Assembly: GCF_026343945.1 (NCBI RefSeq)
Contig: NZ_JAPKNJ010000002.1
Location: 310,001 to 374,000, forward strand
Origin: Kaistia algarum
GTDB lineage: Bacteria; Pseudomonadota; Alphaproteobacteria; Rhizobiales; Kaistiaceae
Reading direction: 5' to 3'
DNA length: 64,000 bases
The notes under the pieces are model-generated. The model was not told the origin of the DNA. It did not search any database and saw only the letters and a program-made list of their open reading frames with translations. The position numbers and the translations under genes are program-made. Below, in pieces: positions 18,611 to 27,817 of this stretch. Numbering within the stretch: position 1 is the stretch's first letter; each line of letters starts with the position of its first letter.

Positions 18611-19543
18611 ATGAAACTCCGCAATGCCGCCTGGTCCATTTTCGGCATCGTTGCGGTTCTCGTGTCCGGATACATCCTCTATCGCGAGTTCCGCCGCATC
18701 TCTTTCGCGGAGGTAGCGGACAGCCTTGCTGCGATCAGCATGCACAATTGGGTGCTATCCGCCGTCGCGACGCTCTGCGCCTATGGCGCGCTCGCCTGGT
18801 ACGACCGGATCGCGATCGCCCATATCGGGGCTAAGAAGATCTCCTGGCTGTTTATTTCGGTCTGCTCGTTCACGACCTATGCGCTGTCGCATAATATCGG
18901 TGCCTCGGTCCTTTCCGGCGCCGTGGTGCGTTACCGCGCCTACACGACACGGGGGCTGACGCCGCAGGAGATCGGCCTGCTGATCGTCTTCTGCTCCTTC
19001 ACCTTCGCGCTCGGCACGGTGCTGACGACCGGCGTCGTGCTCGTCGCTGGCCCGCACATTGTCTCTCGCTTGGTCAACATGCCACCATGGATGAGCGTTG
19101 CGATCGGTCTCGTTCTACTGGGGTTGGTGGCGCTGTATGTACTCGGTTCCTGGCGGCATTTTCCGCCGGTTCATTGGAAGCGCTTCCATATCCAGTATCC
19201 GCGCCTGCCGATCGTTGGCCGCCAGCTTCTTGCGGGCCCGATCGAACTCTGCAGCGCCGCGGCGATCATTTATTTCGCCCTGCCTGTGGCCGACAATCCG
19301 GGCTACCTGATCGTCCTTGGCGTCTTTCTCGCGTCTTTCACGCTTGCTCTGCTCTCGCATGCCCCCGGAGGACTCGGTGTCCTCGAAGTCACGTTTCTCG
19401 CGGCAATGCCGGAACTGAACCCCAACGACGTGCTCGCGGCCCTGATCGTGTTCCGGCTGCTTTACCTCCTCATCCCGTTTGCCATCTCGCTGGTGATCGT
19501 TCTGTTGTTCGAGCGCACGCAACTCGCTCGCACAGACTCATGA
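18611..19543 (+). CDS. Polytopic membrane protein, lysylphosphatidylglycerol synthase TM-region family
   Basis: About 310 aa from the ATG at 18611, with AAGGGGA upstream. Around seven or eight hydrophobic segments span most of the length. Family features are the YDRIAIAHIG start region, ALSHNIGASVLSGAVVRYR (about residues 93-111) and SHAPGGLGVLEVTFL near the C-terminus, as in the flippase/transporter half of MprF and in YbhN-type proteins. The cytoplasmic lysyl-transferase domain of full MprF is absent, so this is a stand-alone membrane domain. Lipid or polyprenyl-substrate movement is likely by family; the substrate is unknown. Confidence 0.85.
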   Translation: MKLRNAAWSIFGIVAVLVSGYILYREFRRISFAEVADSLAAISMHNWVLSAVATLCAYGALAWYDRIAIAHIGAKKISWLFISVCSFTTYALSHNIGASVLSGAVVRYRAYTTRGLTPQEIGLLIVFCSFTFALGTVLTTGVVLVAGPHIVSRLVNMPPWMSVAIGLVLLGLVALYVLGSWRHFPPVHWKRFHIQYPRLPIVGRQLLAGPIELCSAAAIIYFALPVADNPGYLIVLGVFLASFTLALLSHAPGGLGVLEVTFLAAMPELNPNDVLAALIVFRLLYLLIPFAISLVIVLLFERTQLARTDS

Positions 19544-19632
19544 TGCGGCAATATTTGGCCACATAGTGCCGAATATTGCCCTATTCACGTCGAAGTTGGG
19601 CCTGATTGCCGGTCCATGCTCCACCATGAAAG

Positions 19633-20439
19633 ATGAGCAATTTTAGGGACTGTGCCATGGCTGGCTATCTTGTTGCCGAACGCGTGATCGAGCTGGCTCC
19701 CGAAGGGGAGGATGGGGCAGGGCACCTGGCCCGCTACGCCCTGTATGCCGCGGCCGCTGCTGCCGCGCTGGCCGGCGCCTGGCTCATCGCCGCTCCATCT
19801 TCGGGGAGCGCCCCTGCCCCTGGGGCGATGACGGCCCGCACGGCGGAACTTCCCGTCGCCGCGGAGATGCCCGCCTCCAACATTCGGCAGATCGACATGT
19901 CGAAGGCCGCAGCGCAGGACGGCGGCGTGGATAGCGCTTCGACGGCCGCCGGCCCGACAGCCTATTCCGCGCCTTCGGTGCCGGCCGCTCCTGCACCGGC
20001 GGCCGCGATGGCTGAAATGTCGATCCCACCGAAGCCGGTTCCGCGCCCCACGAATGTAACCGTCCGCCAGGCGCCGGTCATTGCAGCGGAGCCGGCCGCA
20101 CGGATCGCCGCGCCGGCCATGCCGGCGGCTGAGCCCGCACCGCGCATGGTCCAGACTGGAGCACCGCCTCAGGACCTCGGCGTCCTGCGTGACGCGGCAG
20201 CGCCGTCCTATGCGGCCCCGGTTTATGTTCCGGCCCAGCCGCCGGCCGTGGCCTACGAGCCTTCGGGTCCGGTTCCGCCCATGCCGGTCGAAGACGCTGC
20301 CGCTACCGCGGCACCGGCCGGCACGCCCGTCCATCATCAGGGATTGCTGGGTGCCAGCGAGCGCGCCGTCGGTACGGCATGGAACTGGACGACGGGTACC
20401 GTGGGCGGCGTTGTCCGAGGCGTCCAGCAGAGCTTCTGA
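19633..20439 (+). CDS. Ala/Pro-rich single-pass membrane protein, unknown function
   Basis: The product is 268 aa from ATG 19633; ATG 19657 is an alternative. A short charged N-terminus (about 35 residues) is followed by one hydrophobic Ala-rich segment (about 36-55). A long low-complexity Ala/Pro/Val region follows, and a short conserved-looking tail (GLLGASERAVGTAWNWTTGTVGGVVRGV split around residues 242-268) reads like an amphipathic segment. The layout suggests an inner-membrane anchor with an extended periplasmic arm. I do not recognise the family. It stands alone, 90 bp after the preceding gene. Confidence 0.6.
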   Translation: MSNFRDCAMAGYLVAERVIELAPEGEDGAGHLARYALYAAAAAAALAGAWLIAAPSSGSAPAPGAMTARTAELPVAAEMPASNIRQIDMSKAAAQDGGVDSASTAAGPTAYSAPSVPAAPAPAAAMAEMSIPPKPVPRPTNVTVRQAPVIAAEPAARIAAPAMPAAEPAPRMVQTGAPPQDLGVLRDAAAPSYAAPVYVPAQPPAVAYEPSGPVPPMPVEDAAATAAPAGTPVHHQGLLGASERAVGTAWNWTTGTVGGVVRGVQQSF

Positions 20440-20845
20440 CGGGTCGATCGTCAGGCCAGGGTCTTGTTGTGGCTCAAAGCGATTGCCGCCCGGCTAGCCA
20501 AGGCTGGTCGGGCGCCGACGGTGACAAATGCCAAGATCCAGCCTCGGTTCGCCTGAGCGTCAATTAGGTTCCATAATATATCTTATGCGAATTACGTGTA
20601 GACTGGAGCGGCGTGGATCAATCGTAGCCATTCCTCCCCCTCGCATGCCGTCGGGTGCTCTTTTCGATGGCGAACGCTGTAGCCCGGAATGTGTCCGTGT
20701 CCGTGTCCTTGGATCAAGGATCGGATGGCAATGCTGAGCGTAGTTGGGGACGCCCTGCCCGCTACGAGCCTGTAGGCGTCGCCACGGCGCTTGCCGGTCG
20801 GTCAGAGCCTAACGGCGCCGACATGTATGTTGACGTGCTTTGCCG
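20440..20845. other. About 400 bp intergenic region, no gene seen
   Basis: This lies between converging genes. It contains an AT-rich patch near 20567-20595 and three consecutive GTGTCC-like hexamers near 20690-20707. Neither pattern matches a feature I know. No credible open frame or terminator was found. Confidence 0.4.
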
Positions 20846-21298
20846 TCAGGCCTTGACGGCGTGCCGCGGCGCGCGGACCTCGCCGCGGACGCTGCCGATC
20901 CCGAGTTCGAAGCTGTCGGCAATGCGGTTGGCGCGGTCGATGAAGATCGCCGCCGCGTCGGGCGGCATGATCTCGGCCGTCGTGGCGCGGAAGAGCGTCA
21001 GCCAGCGGTCAAAATGGGTCGCCTGGATCGGAAGGCGCAGATGCTTCTGCATCGGCCGGCCCTGATAGCGCCCGGTTCGCAGCACGACGTTGGACCAGAA
21101 GTCACAGAGCTTCTGGAGATGCTCCGGCCAATCGTCGATCTGTGCGTCGAAGACTGGACCGAGCAGCGGATCCAGCCGGACGCGATCATAGAAGGTGTGG
21201 ACCAGCCTGCGGATCGAGGCTTCGTCCACGCCGGCGATTTTCTCGTTCCAGCCGCCCGTTTCCATGGTCGCTCCGTCTCCGCGGCGTCTTGTTGCCAT
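20846..21298 (-). CDS. Group III truncated haemoglobin
   Basis: The product is 150 aa from ATG 21298; ATG 21265 would give 139 aa, nearer the family norm. The fold is a 2-on-2 globin. Group III signature blocks are FYDRVRLDPLLGPVFDAQI, DWPEHLQKLCDFWSNVVLRTG, YQGRPMQKHLRLP and HFDRWLTLF. These haem proteins bind O2 and NO; roles in nitrosative or microaerobic stress are proposed for the family. It is divergent from rimO across about 220 bp. No NO-responsive site could be recognised upstream. Confidence 0.92.
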   Translation of the reverse strand: MATRRRGDGATMETGGWNEKIAGVDEASIRRLVHTFYDRVRLDPLLGPVFDAQIDDWPEHLQKLCDFWSNVVLRTGRYQGRPMQKHLRLPIQATHFDRWLTLFRATTAEIMPPDAAAIFIDRANRIADSFELGIGSVRGEVRAPRHAVKA

Positions 21299-21515
21299 CG
21301 CAGCTAAGCGCTGGGCTGTTGCCGAACAAGCCGCTGCGGCAAGCCGCCGCTAGGTTTCAATTGACAGATACCGGTCTCTTCGACAGATAAACGTCCAACA
21401 CTAGAGAACGGTGAAAAGTCGGCCGTCCGCCGACCCGTTTCCGCGCGAAGCGCGGCGCGTTCGTCACCCGCCGAACGGACCGCCTGCCGATCACGCATAT
21501 CGAGACTCTCATTTC

Positions 21516-22832
21516 ATGAATAGCGAAGCCCCGCGCATTTCCTTCGTCAGCCTCGGCTGCCCCAAGGCGCTCGTCGATTCCGAGCGGATCCTGACGCATC
21601 TGCGTTCCGAGGGATACGAACTGTCGCGCCATCATGACGGCGCCGACGTCGTCATCGTCAATACATGTGGTTTCCTCGACAGCGCCAAGGCGGAGTCGCT
21701 CGAGGCGATCGGCCTGGCGATGAAGGAGAATGGCAAGGTCATCGTCACGGGCTGTATGGGCGCCGAGCCCGAGCAGATCCGCCACGCCTTCCCGAACGTG
21801 CTAGCGATCACCGGGCCACAGCAATATGAAAGCGTGCTCGGTGCCGTGCATCAGGCCGTACCGCCGGCGCACGATCCCTTTGTCGATCTCGTGCCGCCGC
21901 AGGGCATCAAGCTGACGCCGAGGCACTACGCCTATCTGAAGATCTCGGAAGGCTGCAACAATCGCTGTTCGTTCTGCATCATCCCGAAGCTGCGCGGCGA
22001 TCTCGTCAGCCGGCCGGCTGGCGACGTGCTGCGCGAGGCCGAGCGTCTGGTGAAGGCGGGCGTCAAAGAGCTGCTGGTCATCTCGCAGGACACCAGCGCC
22101 TATGGCGTCGATTTGAAATATGCCGCGAGCCCGTGGCGCGACCGCGAGGTGAGGGCGAAATTCCTCGACCTTTCGGCGGCGCTGGGCGAACTTGGCGCCT
22201 GGGTGCGCATGCATTATGTCTACCCCTACCCTCACGTCGACGCCGTGGTCGAACTGATGGCCGAGGGCAAGATCCTCCCCTATATCGACATCCCGTTCCA
22301 GCATGCGAGCCCGTCCGTGCTGAAGGCGATGCGCCGGCCCGCGCATCAGGAAAAGACAGCCGAGCGCATTCATCGCTGGCGCGAGATCTGTTCGGACATG
22401 GCCATCCGCTCGACCTTTATCGTCGGGTTTCCCGGCGAGACGGACGAGGATTTCGAGTTCCTGCTTGATTGGCTCGATGAGGTGAAGCTCGACCGCGTCG
22501 GCTGCTTCAAGTTCGAGCCGGTCGACGGCGCCCCGGCCAACGAACTGGCCGGCGCCGTTCCCGAAGAGGTCAAGCAGCAGCGCTGGAACCGCTTCATGCA
22601 GCGCCAGCAGGCGATCAGCGCCAGGCAGCTGGCGAAAAAGGTCGGCCGCCGGGTGCAGGTCATCGTCGATGAGAGCTCGGGCCTGACGGCCAAGGCGCGC
22701 ACTGTCTGGGACGCTCCCGAGATCGATGGTACTGTCCACCTCACGTCGCGCCGCCCGATCCGGGCCGGTGAGATCGTCACGGCAAGGATCGAAAGCGCGG
22801 ATGCCTATGATCTCCACGCCGTGGTTGTCTGA
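21516..22832 (+). CDS. rimO: Ribosomal protein uS12 methylthiotransferase
   Basis: The product is 438 aa. RimO adds a methylthio group to Asp88 (E. coli numbering) of ribosomal protein S12 with radical SAM chemistry. It has the N-terminal UPF0004 domain with cysteines in [22 protein letters not shown] and VTGCMGAEP. The radical SAM motif is in [16 protein letters not shown] (CxxxCxxC). A C-terminal TRAM domain follows (about 375-438). [11 protein letters not shown] and HYVYPYPH are RimO-like rather than MiaB-like. The ATG at 21516 begins at the conserved N-terminus; the upstream open frame is not coding in character. Confidence 0.96.
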   Translation: MNSEAPRISFVSLGCPKALVDSERILTHLRSEGYELSRHHDGADVVIVNTCGFLDSAKAESLEAIGLAMKENGKVIVTGCMGAEPEQIRHAFPNVLAITGPQQYESVLGAVHQAVPPAHDPFVDLVPPQGIKLTPRHYAYLKISEGCNNRCSFCIIPKLRGDLVSRPAGDVLREAERLVKAGVKELLVISQDTSAYGVDLKYAASPWRDREVRAKFLDLSAALGELGAWVRMHYVYPYPHVDAVVELMAEGKILPYIDIPFQHASPSVLKAMRRPAHQEKTAERIHRWREICSDMAIRSTFIVGFPGETDEDFEFLLDWLDEVKLDRVGCFKFEPVDGAPANELAGAVPEEVKQQRWNRFMQRQQAISARQLAKKVGRRVQVIVDESSGLTAKARTVWDAPEIDGTVHLTSRRPIRAGEIVTARIESADAYDLHAVVV

Positions 22833-22919
22833 GGCCCCTCGCGGCGAACATTCCTTAATTTCTGCCACCTAGAGTGGCCGCGACCGAACGGAATCGGCGC
22901 AAGGCATGGCGGGGGCTCG

Positions 22920-24167
22920 TTGTGCCCCGCTGCGATTCCCGCAGGACGGGCCACGCGCTTGTTTTCTCCGACCAACCGGCATTTCGCGGCCCTGGATGGC
23001 TGCCGTGGCTTCTGCGCTGCCATGGTCGCGATCTTCCACTTCAACGCCTATAGCCATTTCCGCCTGCTTGGCGTCGTTGCGAACGCCTATCTGTTTGTCG
23101 ATTTCTTCTTTGTTCTGAGCGGCTTCGTCATCGCTGCCAACTATGCTCGGGACCTCCGGGAGGGCTTCGGGGTAGGGCGATTCATGCTGCTCCGGATGGG
23201 GCGCCTCTATCCGCTCCATGTCGCCATGTTGCTGGTGCTTGTGGTGCTCGAATGCCTCCCTCTCCTGCTTCGTGGGCTCGCAGGGCATGACGCCGCGCCA
23301 TTCTCGACCGCCGATCGGGGGCTTGGCTCGCTTGCCGCCAATCTCTTCATGATCCAGGGACTTGGCTTCGAACGCTCGCTCACCTGGAATTTTCCGAGCT
23401 GGAGCATCAGCGCGGAACTCGCCACCTATCTCCTGTTCGCCTTCGTCGCGACCGCCCTCCCCGCCGGTCGTCTCGTTCGCCTACTGGTCGTGGTCGCGTT
23501 CACCTGTCCGCTTCTGCTTGGCTGGATCAGCCCGCGCAACATGGACGCGACCTATGATTTCGGCCTTATCCGCGCCATGGGAGGCTTCAGCGCCGGCGTG
23601 CTCGGCTACGCGCTCTATAGCGGCATCGATCTGCAGGCGTGGGCCGCTCGGCTGAGCCGGCCGCTTTGGACATTCATCGAGATCGCCACCGTCTTCGCCA
23701 TCGTCGCCTTCGTATCGATTGCCGGGATCACGCCGCTGTCGTTGGCCGGGTCGCTGGTCTTCCTTGTCGGCGTTCTCGTTTTTGCGGTGGAGGGCGGGGC
23801 GGTCAGCGCCGGCCTTCGCTCGCGCCCTGCCCTCAGAGTCGGTGTCCTGTCCTATTCGATCTACATGGTGCATGTGCCGGTGCTGCATGTTCTGATGATG
23901 GCAGTCCACACGCTTGAGCGCCGCACCGGCATCGATTTGACGACGCCCGGCTTTCGCGATGGCCACCCGGCGCTGTTCGTCGGTCGCGAGCGCTGGCAGG
24001 GCGATCTGCTGACGCTGGGCGTCCTCGCTGTCGTGCTGGTCGCCTCGTCGGTGACCTATGCATGGATCGAAACGCCGGGCCGGCGCTGGACGCGCCGCAT
24101 CGTCGACCGCCACTTGCCCGGCAAGTTGAAGGGGCGCTTCGAGGCGAGGGACGCCCTGCCCTCCTAG
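22920..24167 (+). CDS. Acyltransferase 3 family membrane protein (OafA/YrhL-like)
   Basis: About 415 aa from a TTG at 22920. The true start is uncertain, and another TTG lies about 13 codons later. It has ten or so transmembrane helices. Motifs of the family are LDGCRGFCAAMVAIFHF (catalytic-type His in helix 1), FFFVLSGFVIAANY, RMGRLYPLH and NFPSWSISAELATYL (about 155-170). These proteins move acyl groups, usually acetyl, onto extracytoplasmic glycans. Late YSIYMVHVPV and YAWIETPGRRW are also typical. Its stop overlaps that of the convergent anti-sigma gene by 3 bp, sharing the CTAG palindrome. No polysaccharide operon surrounds it, so the target is unknown. Confidence 0.87.
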   Translation: MCPAAIPAGRATRLFSPTNRHFAALDGCRGFCAAMVAIFHFNAYSHFRLLGVVANAYLFVDFFFVLSGFVIAANYARDLREGFGVGRFMLLRMGRLYPLHVAMLLVLVVLECLPLLLRGLAGHDAAPFSTADRGLGSLAANLFMIQGLGFERSLTWNFPSWSISAELATYLLFAFVATALPAGRLVRLLVVVAFTCPLLLGWISPRNMDATYDFGLIRAMGGFSAGVLGYALYSGIDLQAWAARLSRPLWTFIEIATVFAIVAFVSIAGITPLSLAGSLVFLVGVLVFAVEGGAVSAGLRSRPALRVGVLSYSIYMVHVPVLHVLMMAVHTLERRTGIDLTTPGFRDGHPALFVGRERWQGDLLTLGVLAVVLVASSVTYAWIETPGRRWTRRIVDRHLPGKLKGRFEARDALPS

Positions 24168-24976
24168 CCGGCGTTGTCGATCAGCAGCGCCGCATAGCGC
24201 TTCAGCGTCTCTTCCGGCACGCGGCCGATCAGCATGCGCGCAAAGCCGCCGCTTGCCCAATGGACGACGTTGAATCCGTCCACCACAATCGCCGTGGGCG
24301 GCGTCTCGCGCTTGTTTGGATCGGTGATCAGGCAGAACGCGATCGGCTCGCCGTCGCGGTTCAGATAGGCGATCTGCGCCAATGGACGGCCGGCGAAATC
24401 GAAGATCGTCGCACCTCGAAATGACGCATCCGGCAAGGCCACGTTCTGCATGGCGAGCGGCAGGCCGAGCCGTTCGGCAGCGAGCTGCAACTGGCGCGCG
24501 GCGTGGTCGGCGGTGGGTTCGATGGCCAGCGTATCGGGCGTTGTCAGCCGCCAATATTCGGCTACGGCCTCCCGCCAGGTTTCGGGCGGACCACTGGACG
24601 GCGCGCCGAGAACCGCGTAGCCGATCCAGATACCGGCAATGCCGGCGATGACCGCCGTCAAGACCGGGGCGAGCGCGATGCGGAAGAGCGGCCAGGGCTT
24701 GCGGCGCACCGGCTCCTGGACGGGTGCCCTTGGCGGGGCCTGATCGGCAATGGCACGGTCGAGGATGGCGTCGAGGCGCTCGATCGGCGCTGTATCCAGC
24801 AGGAAGTCGAAGGCCGGACGAATCCCCTGCCCGCTCCGCTCCAGGCGTGCGAATTGATCCCGCAAGGCGGCATCCCCGCCGAGGCGGGCGATGATCGCTT
24901 CGCCTGTATCCGGCTCGATCTCTCCGTCGAGCAGGGCGACGAGAGCGTCGCGGTCGGTTGGATCGATCTCCGCCAT
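24164..24976 (-). CDS. Membrane anti-sigma factor
   Basis: The product is 270 aa. The N-terminal 90 residues (starting AEIDPTDRDALVALLDGEI) are cytoplasmic and match the helical sigma-binding region of FecR/RsiW-type anti-sigma factors, without an obvious HxxxCxxC zinc motif. One transmembrane segment follows (about 98-122: FRIALAPVLTAVIAGIAGIW). The rest is a periplasmic sensor-like domain. The start codon directly abuts the stop of the ECF sigma gene (TAGATG), which is the main evidence for function. It should hold the sigma factor inactive until an envelope signal releases it. Confidence 0.85.
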   Translation of the reverse strand: MAEIDPTDRDALVALLDGEIEPDTGEAIIARLGGDAALRDQFARLERSGQGIRPAFDFLLDTAPIERLDAILDRAIADQAPPRAPVQEPVRRKPWPLFRIALAPVLTAVIAGIAGIWIGYAVLGAPSSGPPETWREAVAEYWRLTTPDTLAIEPTADHAARQLQLAAERLGLPLAMQNVALPDASFRGATIFDFAGRPLAQIAYLNRDGEPIAFCLITDPNKRETPPTAIVVDGFNVVHWASGGFARMLIGRVPEETLKRYAALLIDNAG

Positions 24977-25483
24977 CTAGTCCCGCCCCCTTTCCGTAGT
25001 TTCGGCCAGCTTTTCGCGGGCCGCGGCCAGCCGGCTCATGATTGTCCCGATCGGCACCCCGAGCAGATCCGCCGCCTCGCGATAAGCGTAGCCTTCGCCA
25101 TAGACGAGAAGGACCGTCTCCCGCTGCGCCTCCGGAAGTCTTCCGATCCGCTCTAACAGTTGAGCCGCCAGAATATTCGTTTCGATCTCATGGGCGCCGT
25201 CGACCACAAGCGCGATCTCGGCATCGACCTCACCGGTCCCGTGCCGCACACGGCGCGCGCGCAGGTCGTTGATCCATATGGAATGCAGGATCGTAAACAG
25301 CCAACGATCCAGCCTTGTGCCGGATTGAAACTGCTCGGCGCGCTCCAGCGCCCGCAGGCAGGTCGCCTGAACCAGTTCTTCAGCTGTATCCCGATTGCGG
25401 GACAGCACGAGGCCATAACGCCAGAGGGCCGCCAGATGGACCCGCAATCCGCTTTTCACCTCTTCGTGACCGGGAGTGACCAT
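24977..25483 (-). CDS. ECF-type RNA polymerase sigma factor
   Basis: The product is 168 aa, typical for sigma-70 family ECF factors. Region 2 shows DTAEELVQATCLRALERA and LDRWLFTILHSIWINDLRARR (about 29-80). Region 4 shows LPEAQRETVLLVYGEGYAYREAADLLGVPIGTIMSRLAAAREKL with its HTH (about 115-160). The start GTGACCAT-side ATG at 25483 faces the TPR gene across 80 bp. It is co-transcribed with the anti-sigma gene, so together they form a signal-responsive regulator. The divergent TPR-PKS-methyltransferase genes are the obvious candidate targets, which is inference. Confidence 0.93.
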   Translation of the reverse strand: MVTPGHEEVKSGLRVHLAALWRYGLVLSRNRDTAEELVQATCLRALERAEQFQSGTRLDRWLFTILHSIWINDLRARRVRHGTGEVDAEIALVVDGAHEIETNILAAQLLERIGRLPEAQRETVLLVYGEGYAYREAADLLGVPIGTIMSRLAAAREKLAETTERGRD

Positions 25484-25563
25484 GCGGGGAGCGAATAAGA
25501 CCGACTTGGGGGCTGTTCATCGCGTGCCTTCGCAATCGGGCGACGGCGCATCAGGAGAGATCC

Positions 25564-26148
25564 ATGACTATCATGTCTCAATCGGCGAAGCGATCCGTCG
25601 TCGCCCTGGCTATGGCCGGTTTCTGTGGTCTCGTCGCCTCCTCCGCCTTTGCGGCGAGCGGAAGTGGCGGCGGTAGCGGTGGCGGTGGTGGCGGGGGCAG
25701 CAACAGCGTGCCGGCCCAGCAGGTGTGCAACAAGGGCTGGGTGTGGAGCAAGGCGGTGCAGCGCTGCGTGAAGGCCAATTCCGGCAGTCTCGACGACAAG
25801 CAATTGCTGGAGCAGGGCCGGGCTCTTGCCCTTTCTGGCTACTACGACAACGCCCTCGCCGTTCTCGACGCCGTCTCCAACAAGAACGACGCCGTGGTGC
25901 TGACCTATATCGGCTACAGCCATCGCAAGATGGGCGATACCGACGTCGGCATCGGCTATTACAAGCAGGCCCTCGCCATCGATCCGCACAATCTGAACAC
26001 TCGCGAATATCTTGGCGAAGGCTATATGAGCGCCGGAAAGCTGGAACTCGCCCAGGCCGAGCTGGCCACGATCGAGCAGCTATGCGGCAACCGCGAATGC
26101 GAGCAGTATCAGGATCTCGCCAACGCGCTCGCCGGCAGGCCGGAATAG
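25564..26148 (+). CDS. Secreted TPR-repeat protein
   Basis: The product is 194 aa with an N-terminal signal peptide (cleavage after about residue 30, SSAFAASG). A Gly/Ser-rich linker and two cysteines follow (VCNKGWVWSKAVQRC, about 54-68). TPR-like helices make up the rest (about 80-165: ALSGYYDNALAVLD, VVLTYIGYSHRKMGDTDVGIGYYKQALAIDP). A good ribosome-binding site (AGGAGAGATCC) precedes the ATG at 25564. It should act in the periplasm as a protein-interaction module. It is divergent from the ECF sigma gene and 32 bp upstream of the PKS, so it may be part of one regulated unit. Confidence 0.85.
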   Translation: MTIMSQSAKRSVVALAMAGFCGLVASSAFAASGSGGGSGGGGGGGSNSVPAQQVCNKGWVWSKAVQRCVKANSGSLDDKQLLEQGRALALSGYYDNALAVLDAVSNKNDAVVLTYIGYSHRKMGDTDVGIGYYKQALAIDPHNLNTREYLGEGYMSAGKLELAQAELATIEQLCGNRECEQYQDLANALAGRPE

Positions 26149-26180
26149 CGGGCCGACCAGGCAGAAGGTCCAACAAGATC

Positions 26181-27302
26181 ATGCTCGACCGTTCATCCAC
26201 CGTCCCGGCGGCGCCCTTGGGCGCTGTCGCTGCCCTCAACGTGTCCATGCGCTCGCTCGTCACCGCGACGCCGCCGCACAAAGTTCCCCAAGCCCTCGCG
26301 AAGGAGCGGGCGCGGGAGGTTTTCGCCAGCCGGATGCCGTTCTTCCCCCAGCTGGAACAAGTGTTCGACAACGCCGCGATCGACTACCGCTATTCCTGCC
26401 TGCCGGTTGAATGGTTCCTCGGACCGGCCGATTTCGGCGAGAAGACTCGCCTTTATGTCGAGCATGCCACGGCTTTGGCTGAGGACGCGGCTCGCCGCGC
26501 GCTGGAGGCCGCGGCGATGACCGAAGCCGACATCGACGCCATCGTCTTCGTCAGCTCGACGGGCATCTCGACGCCGAGTATCGAGGCGCGGCTGATGAAC
26601 CGGATGCCGTTCCGCAGCGATGTCATGCGTCTGCCGATCTTCGGGCTCGGCTGCGCGGGCGGCGTGATCGGCATGACGCGAGCTGCCCAGATGGCCCGGT
26701 CGCAGCCGGGTCTGAACGTGCTTCTGATCGTCGTCGAGCTTTCCTCCCTCGCGTTCCGCTATGACCGGATCAGCAAGGCCAACATGGTTGCCTGTGCCCT
26801 TTTCGGGGACGGTGCGGCGGCGGCTATCCTGTCGAGCGACACGGAAGGCGCCGGCGGCATCACGATCGGCGACGGAGGCGAGCATTGCTGGCCTGGAACG
26901 CTGGGCGTGATGGGCTGGGATGTCGACGGTCAGGGGCTGGACGTGATCTTCCAGCAGAGCATTCCGGAGATCACCGCCCGCGACTATCCCGGTGCGCTGG
27001 ATGGTTTTCTCGCTCGTCGGGGCCTCACCCGTTCGGCGATCGATCGGCCGTGCTGTCATCCTGGCGGCGCCAAGGTAGTCGTCGAGCTGGAACGCGTCTT
27101 CGGCTATGGCGAGGGTGAACTGGACGCCGAACGCCGTGTGCTGCGCAATTATGGCAACATGTCAGCGCCGACTGTGCTCTTCGTCCTTGACGATCTGATC
27201 CGCAACGGCGCCAGCGGCCAATTGCTGCTCTCCTCCCTTGGGCCGGGCTTCACGGCGGCGTTCCAATTTGTCGAAGTGGGAGCGTCACGTAGCGCGTCAT
27301 GA
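26181..27302 (+). CDS. Type III polyketide synthase (chalcone/alkylpyrone synthase-like)
   Basis: The product is 373 aa. The thiolase-fold homodimeric enzyme condenses malonyl-CoA onto an acyl starter without an acyl carrier protein. The catalytic triad is intact: Cys158 in FGLGCAGG, His293 in CCHPGGAKV and Asn326 in NYGNMSAPT. Other family blocks are FVSSTGISTPS, ALFGDGAAA and SLGPGFTAAF. It overlaps the methyltransferase gene by 4 bp (ATGA). The same pairing makes alkylpyrone methyl ethers in Bacillus (BpsA/BpsB), so long-chain alkylpyrones or alkylresorcinols are a plausible product class. The starter length cannot be read from sequence. Confidence 0.93.
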   Translation: MLDRSSTVPAAPLGAVAALNVSMRSLVTATPPHKVPQALAKERAREVFASRMPFFPQLEQVFDNAAIDYRYSCLPVEWFLGPADFGEKTRLYVEHATALAEDAARRALEAAAMTEADIDAIVFVSSTGISTPSIEARLMNRMPFRSDVMRLPIFGLGCAGGVIGMTRAAQMARSQPGLNVLLIVVELSSLAFRYDRISKANMVACALFGDGAAAAILSSDTEGAGGITIGDGGEHCWPGTLGVMGWDVDGQGLDVIFQQSIPEITARDYPGALDGFLARRGLTRSAIDRPCCHPGGAKVVVELERVFGYGEGELDAERRVLRNYGNMSAPTVLFVLDDLIRNGASGQLLLSSLGPGFTAAFQFVEVGASRSAS

Positions 27303-27817
27303 CGCTTTTCTGGATCTATGCCTTGCTGGGTTTCGTCGTGCTGCAGCGCGGAATTGAACTCGCCTACGCACGACGAAATGCCGCCCGGCTGCTGGCCCGG
27401 GGTGGACGCGAGGTTGGGGGCGAGCACTATCCGCTCTTCATCGCGCTGCATGCATCGTGGCTCGCCGCGCTTATTTTGCTCGCTCGGCCAACGGAGAATG
27501 TTCCTTGGCTGCTGCTCGCAATCTTCGCCGTCCTGCAGATGTTGCGAATCTGGATTATCGCGAGCCTCGGGCCTTATTGGACGACGCGGATCGTGACCCT
27601 GCCCGATGCGCCCCTTCAGCGGCGTGGACCTTATCGCTGGCTCGAGCACCCAAACTATCTGCTTGTCGCTGCCGAGATCCCGGTTCTGCCGCTGATCCTG
27701 AATCTGCCAGTTGTGGCGCTGTTGTTTGGATTGCTCAATGCGGCGTTGCTGACCTACCGAATCCATGTTGAGGATCGGGCTCTGAAGCCGCGCAGGAGGG
27801 TCGCCGCTTCAGACTGA
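27299..27817 (+). CDS. Isoprenylcysteine carboxyl methyltransferase (ICMT)-like membrane methyltransferase
   Basis: The product is 172 aa with four or five hydrophobic helices. The C-terminal cofactor-binding motif RGPYRWLEHPNYLLVAAEI (about 109-127) is diagnostic of the ICMT family, which uses S-adenosylmethionine. Because it overlaps the PKS stop by 4 bp, its substrate is most likely the polyketide (O-methylation of an alkylpyrone), as with Bacillus BpsB, and not a prenylated protein. It ends overlapping the convergent M20 gene by 9 bp. An 8-bp inverted repeat (27781-27788 / 27806-27813) at this junction may slow transcription from both sides. Confidence 0.88.
   Translation: MTLFWIYALLGFVVLQRGIELAYARRNAARLLARGGREVGGEHYPLFIALHASWLAALILLARPTENVPWLLLAIFAVLQMLRIWIIASLGPYWTTRIVTLPDAPLQRRGPYRWLEHPNYLLVAAEIPVLPLILNLPVVALLFGLLNAALLTYRIHVEDRALKPRRRVAASD

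Noticed and set aside
20690..20707. Three GTGTCC-like hexamers in tandem
   Set aside because: Too short and GC-biased to stand out from chance in this genome; no partner feature.
25484..25563. ECF-type promoter between the sigma and TPR genes
   Set aside because: A GAATAA near 25493-25498 with GTTCAT 16 nt later was considered, but it lacks a good GGAAC -35 and cannot be distinguished from chance.
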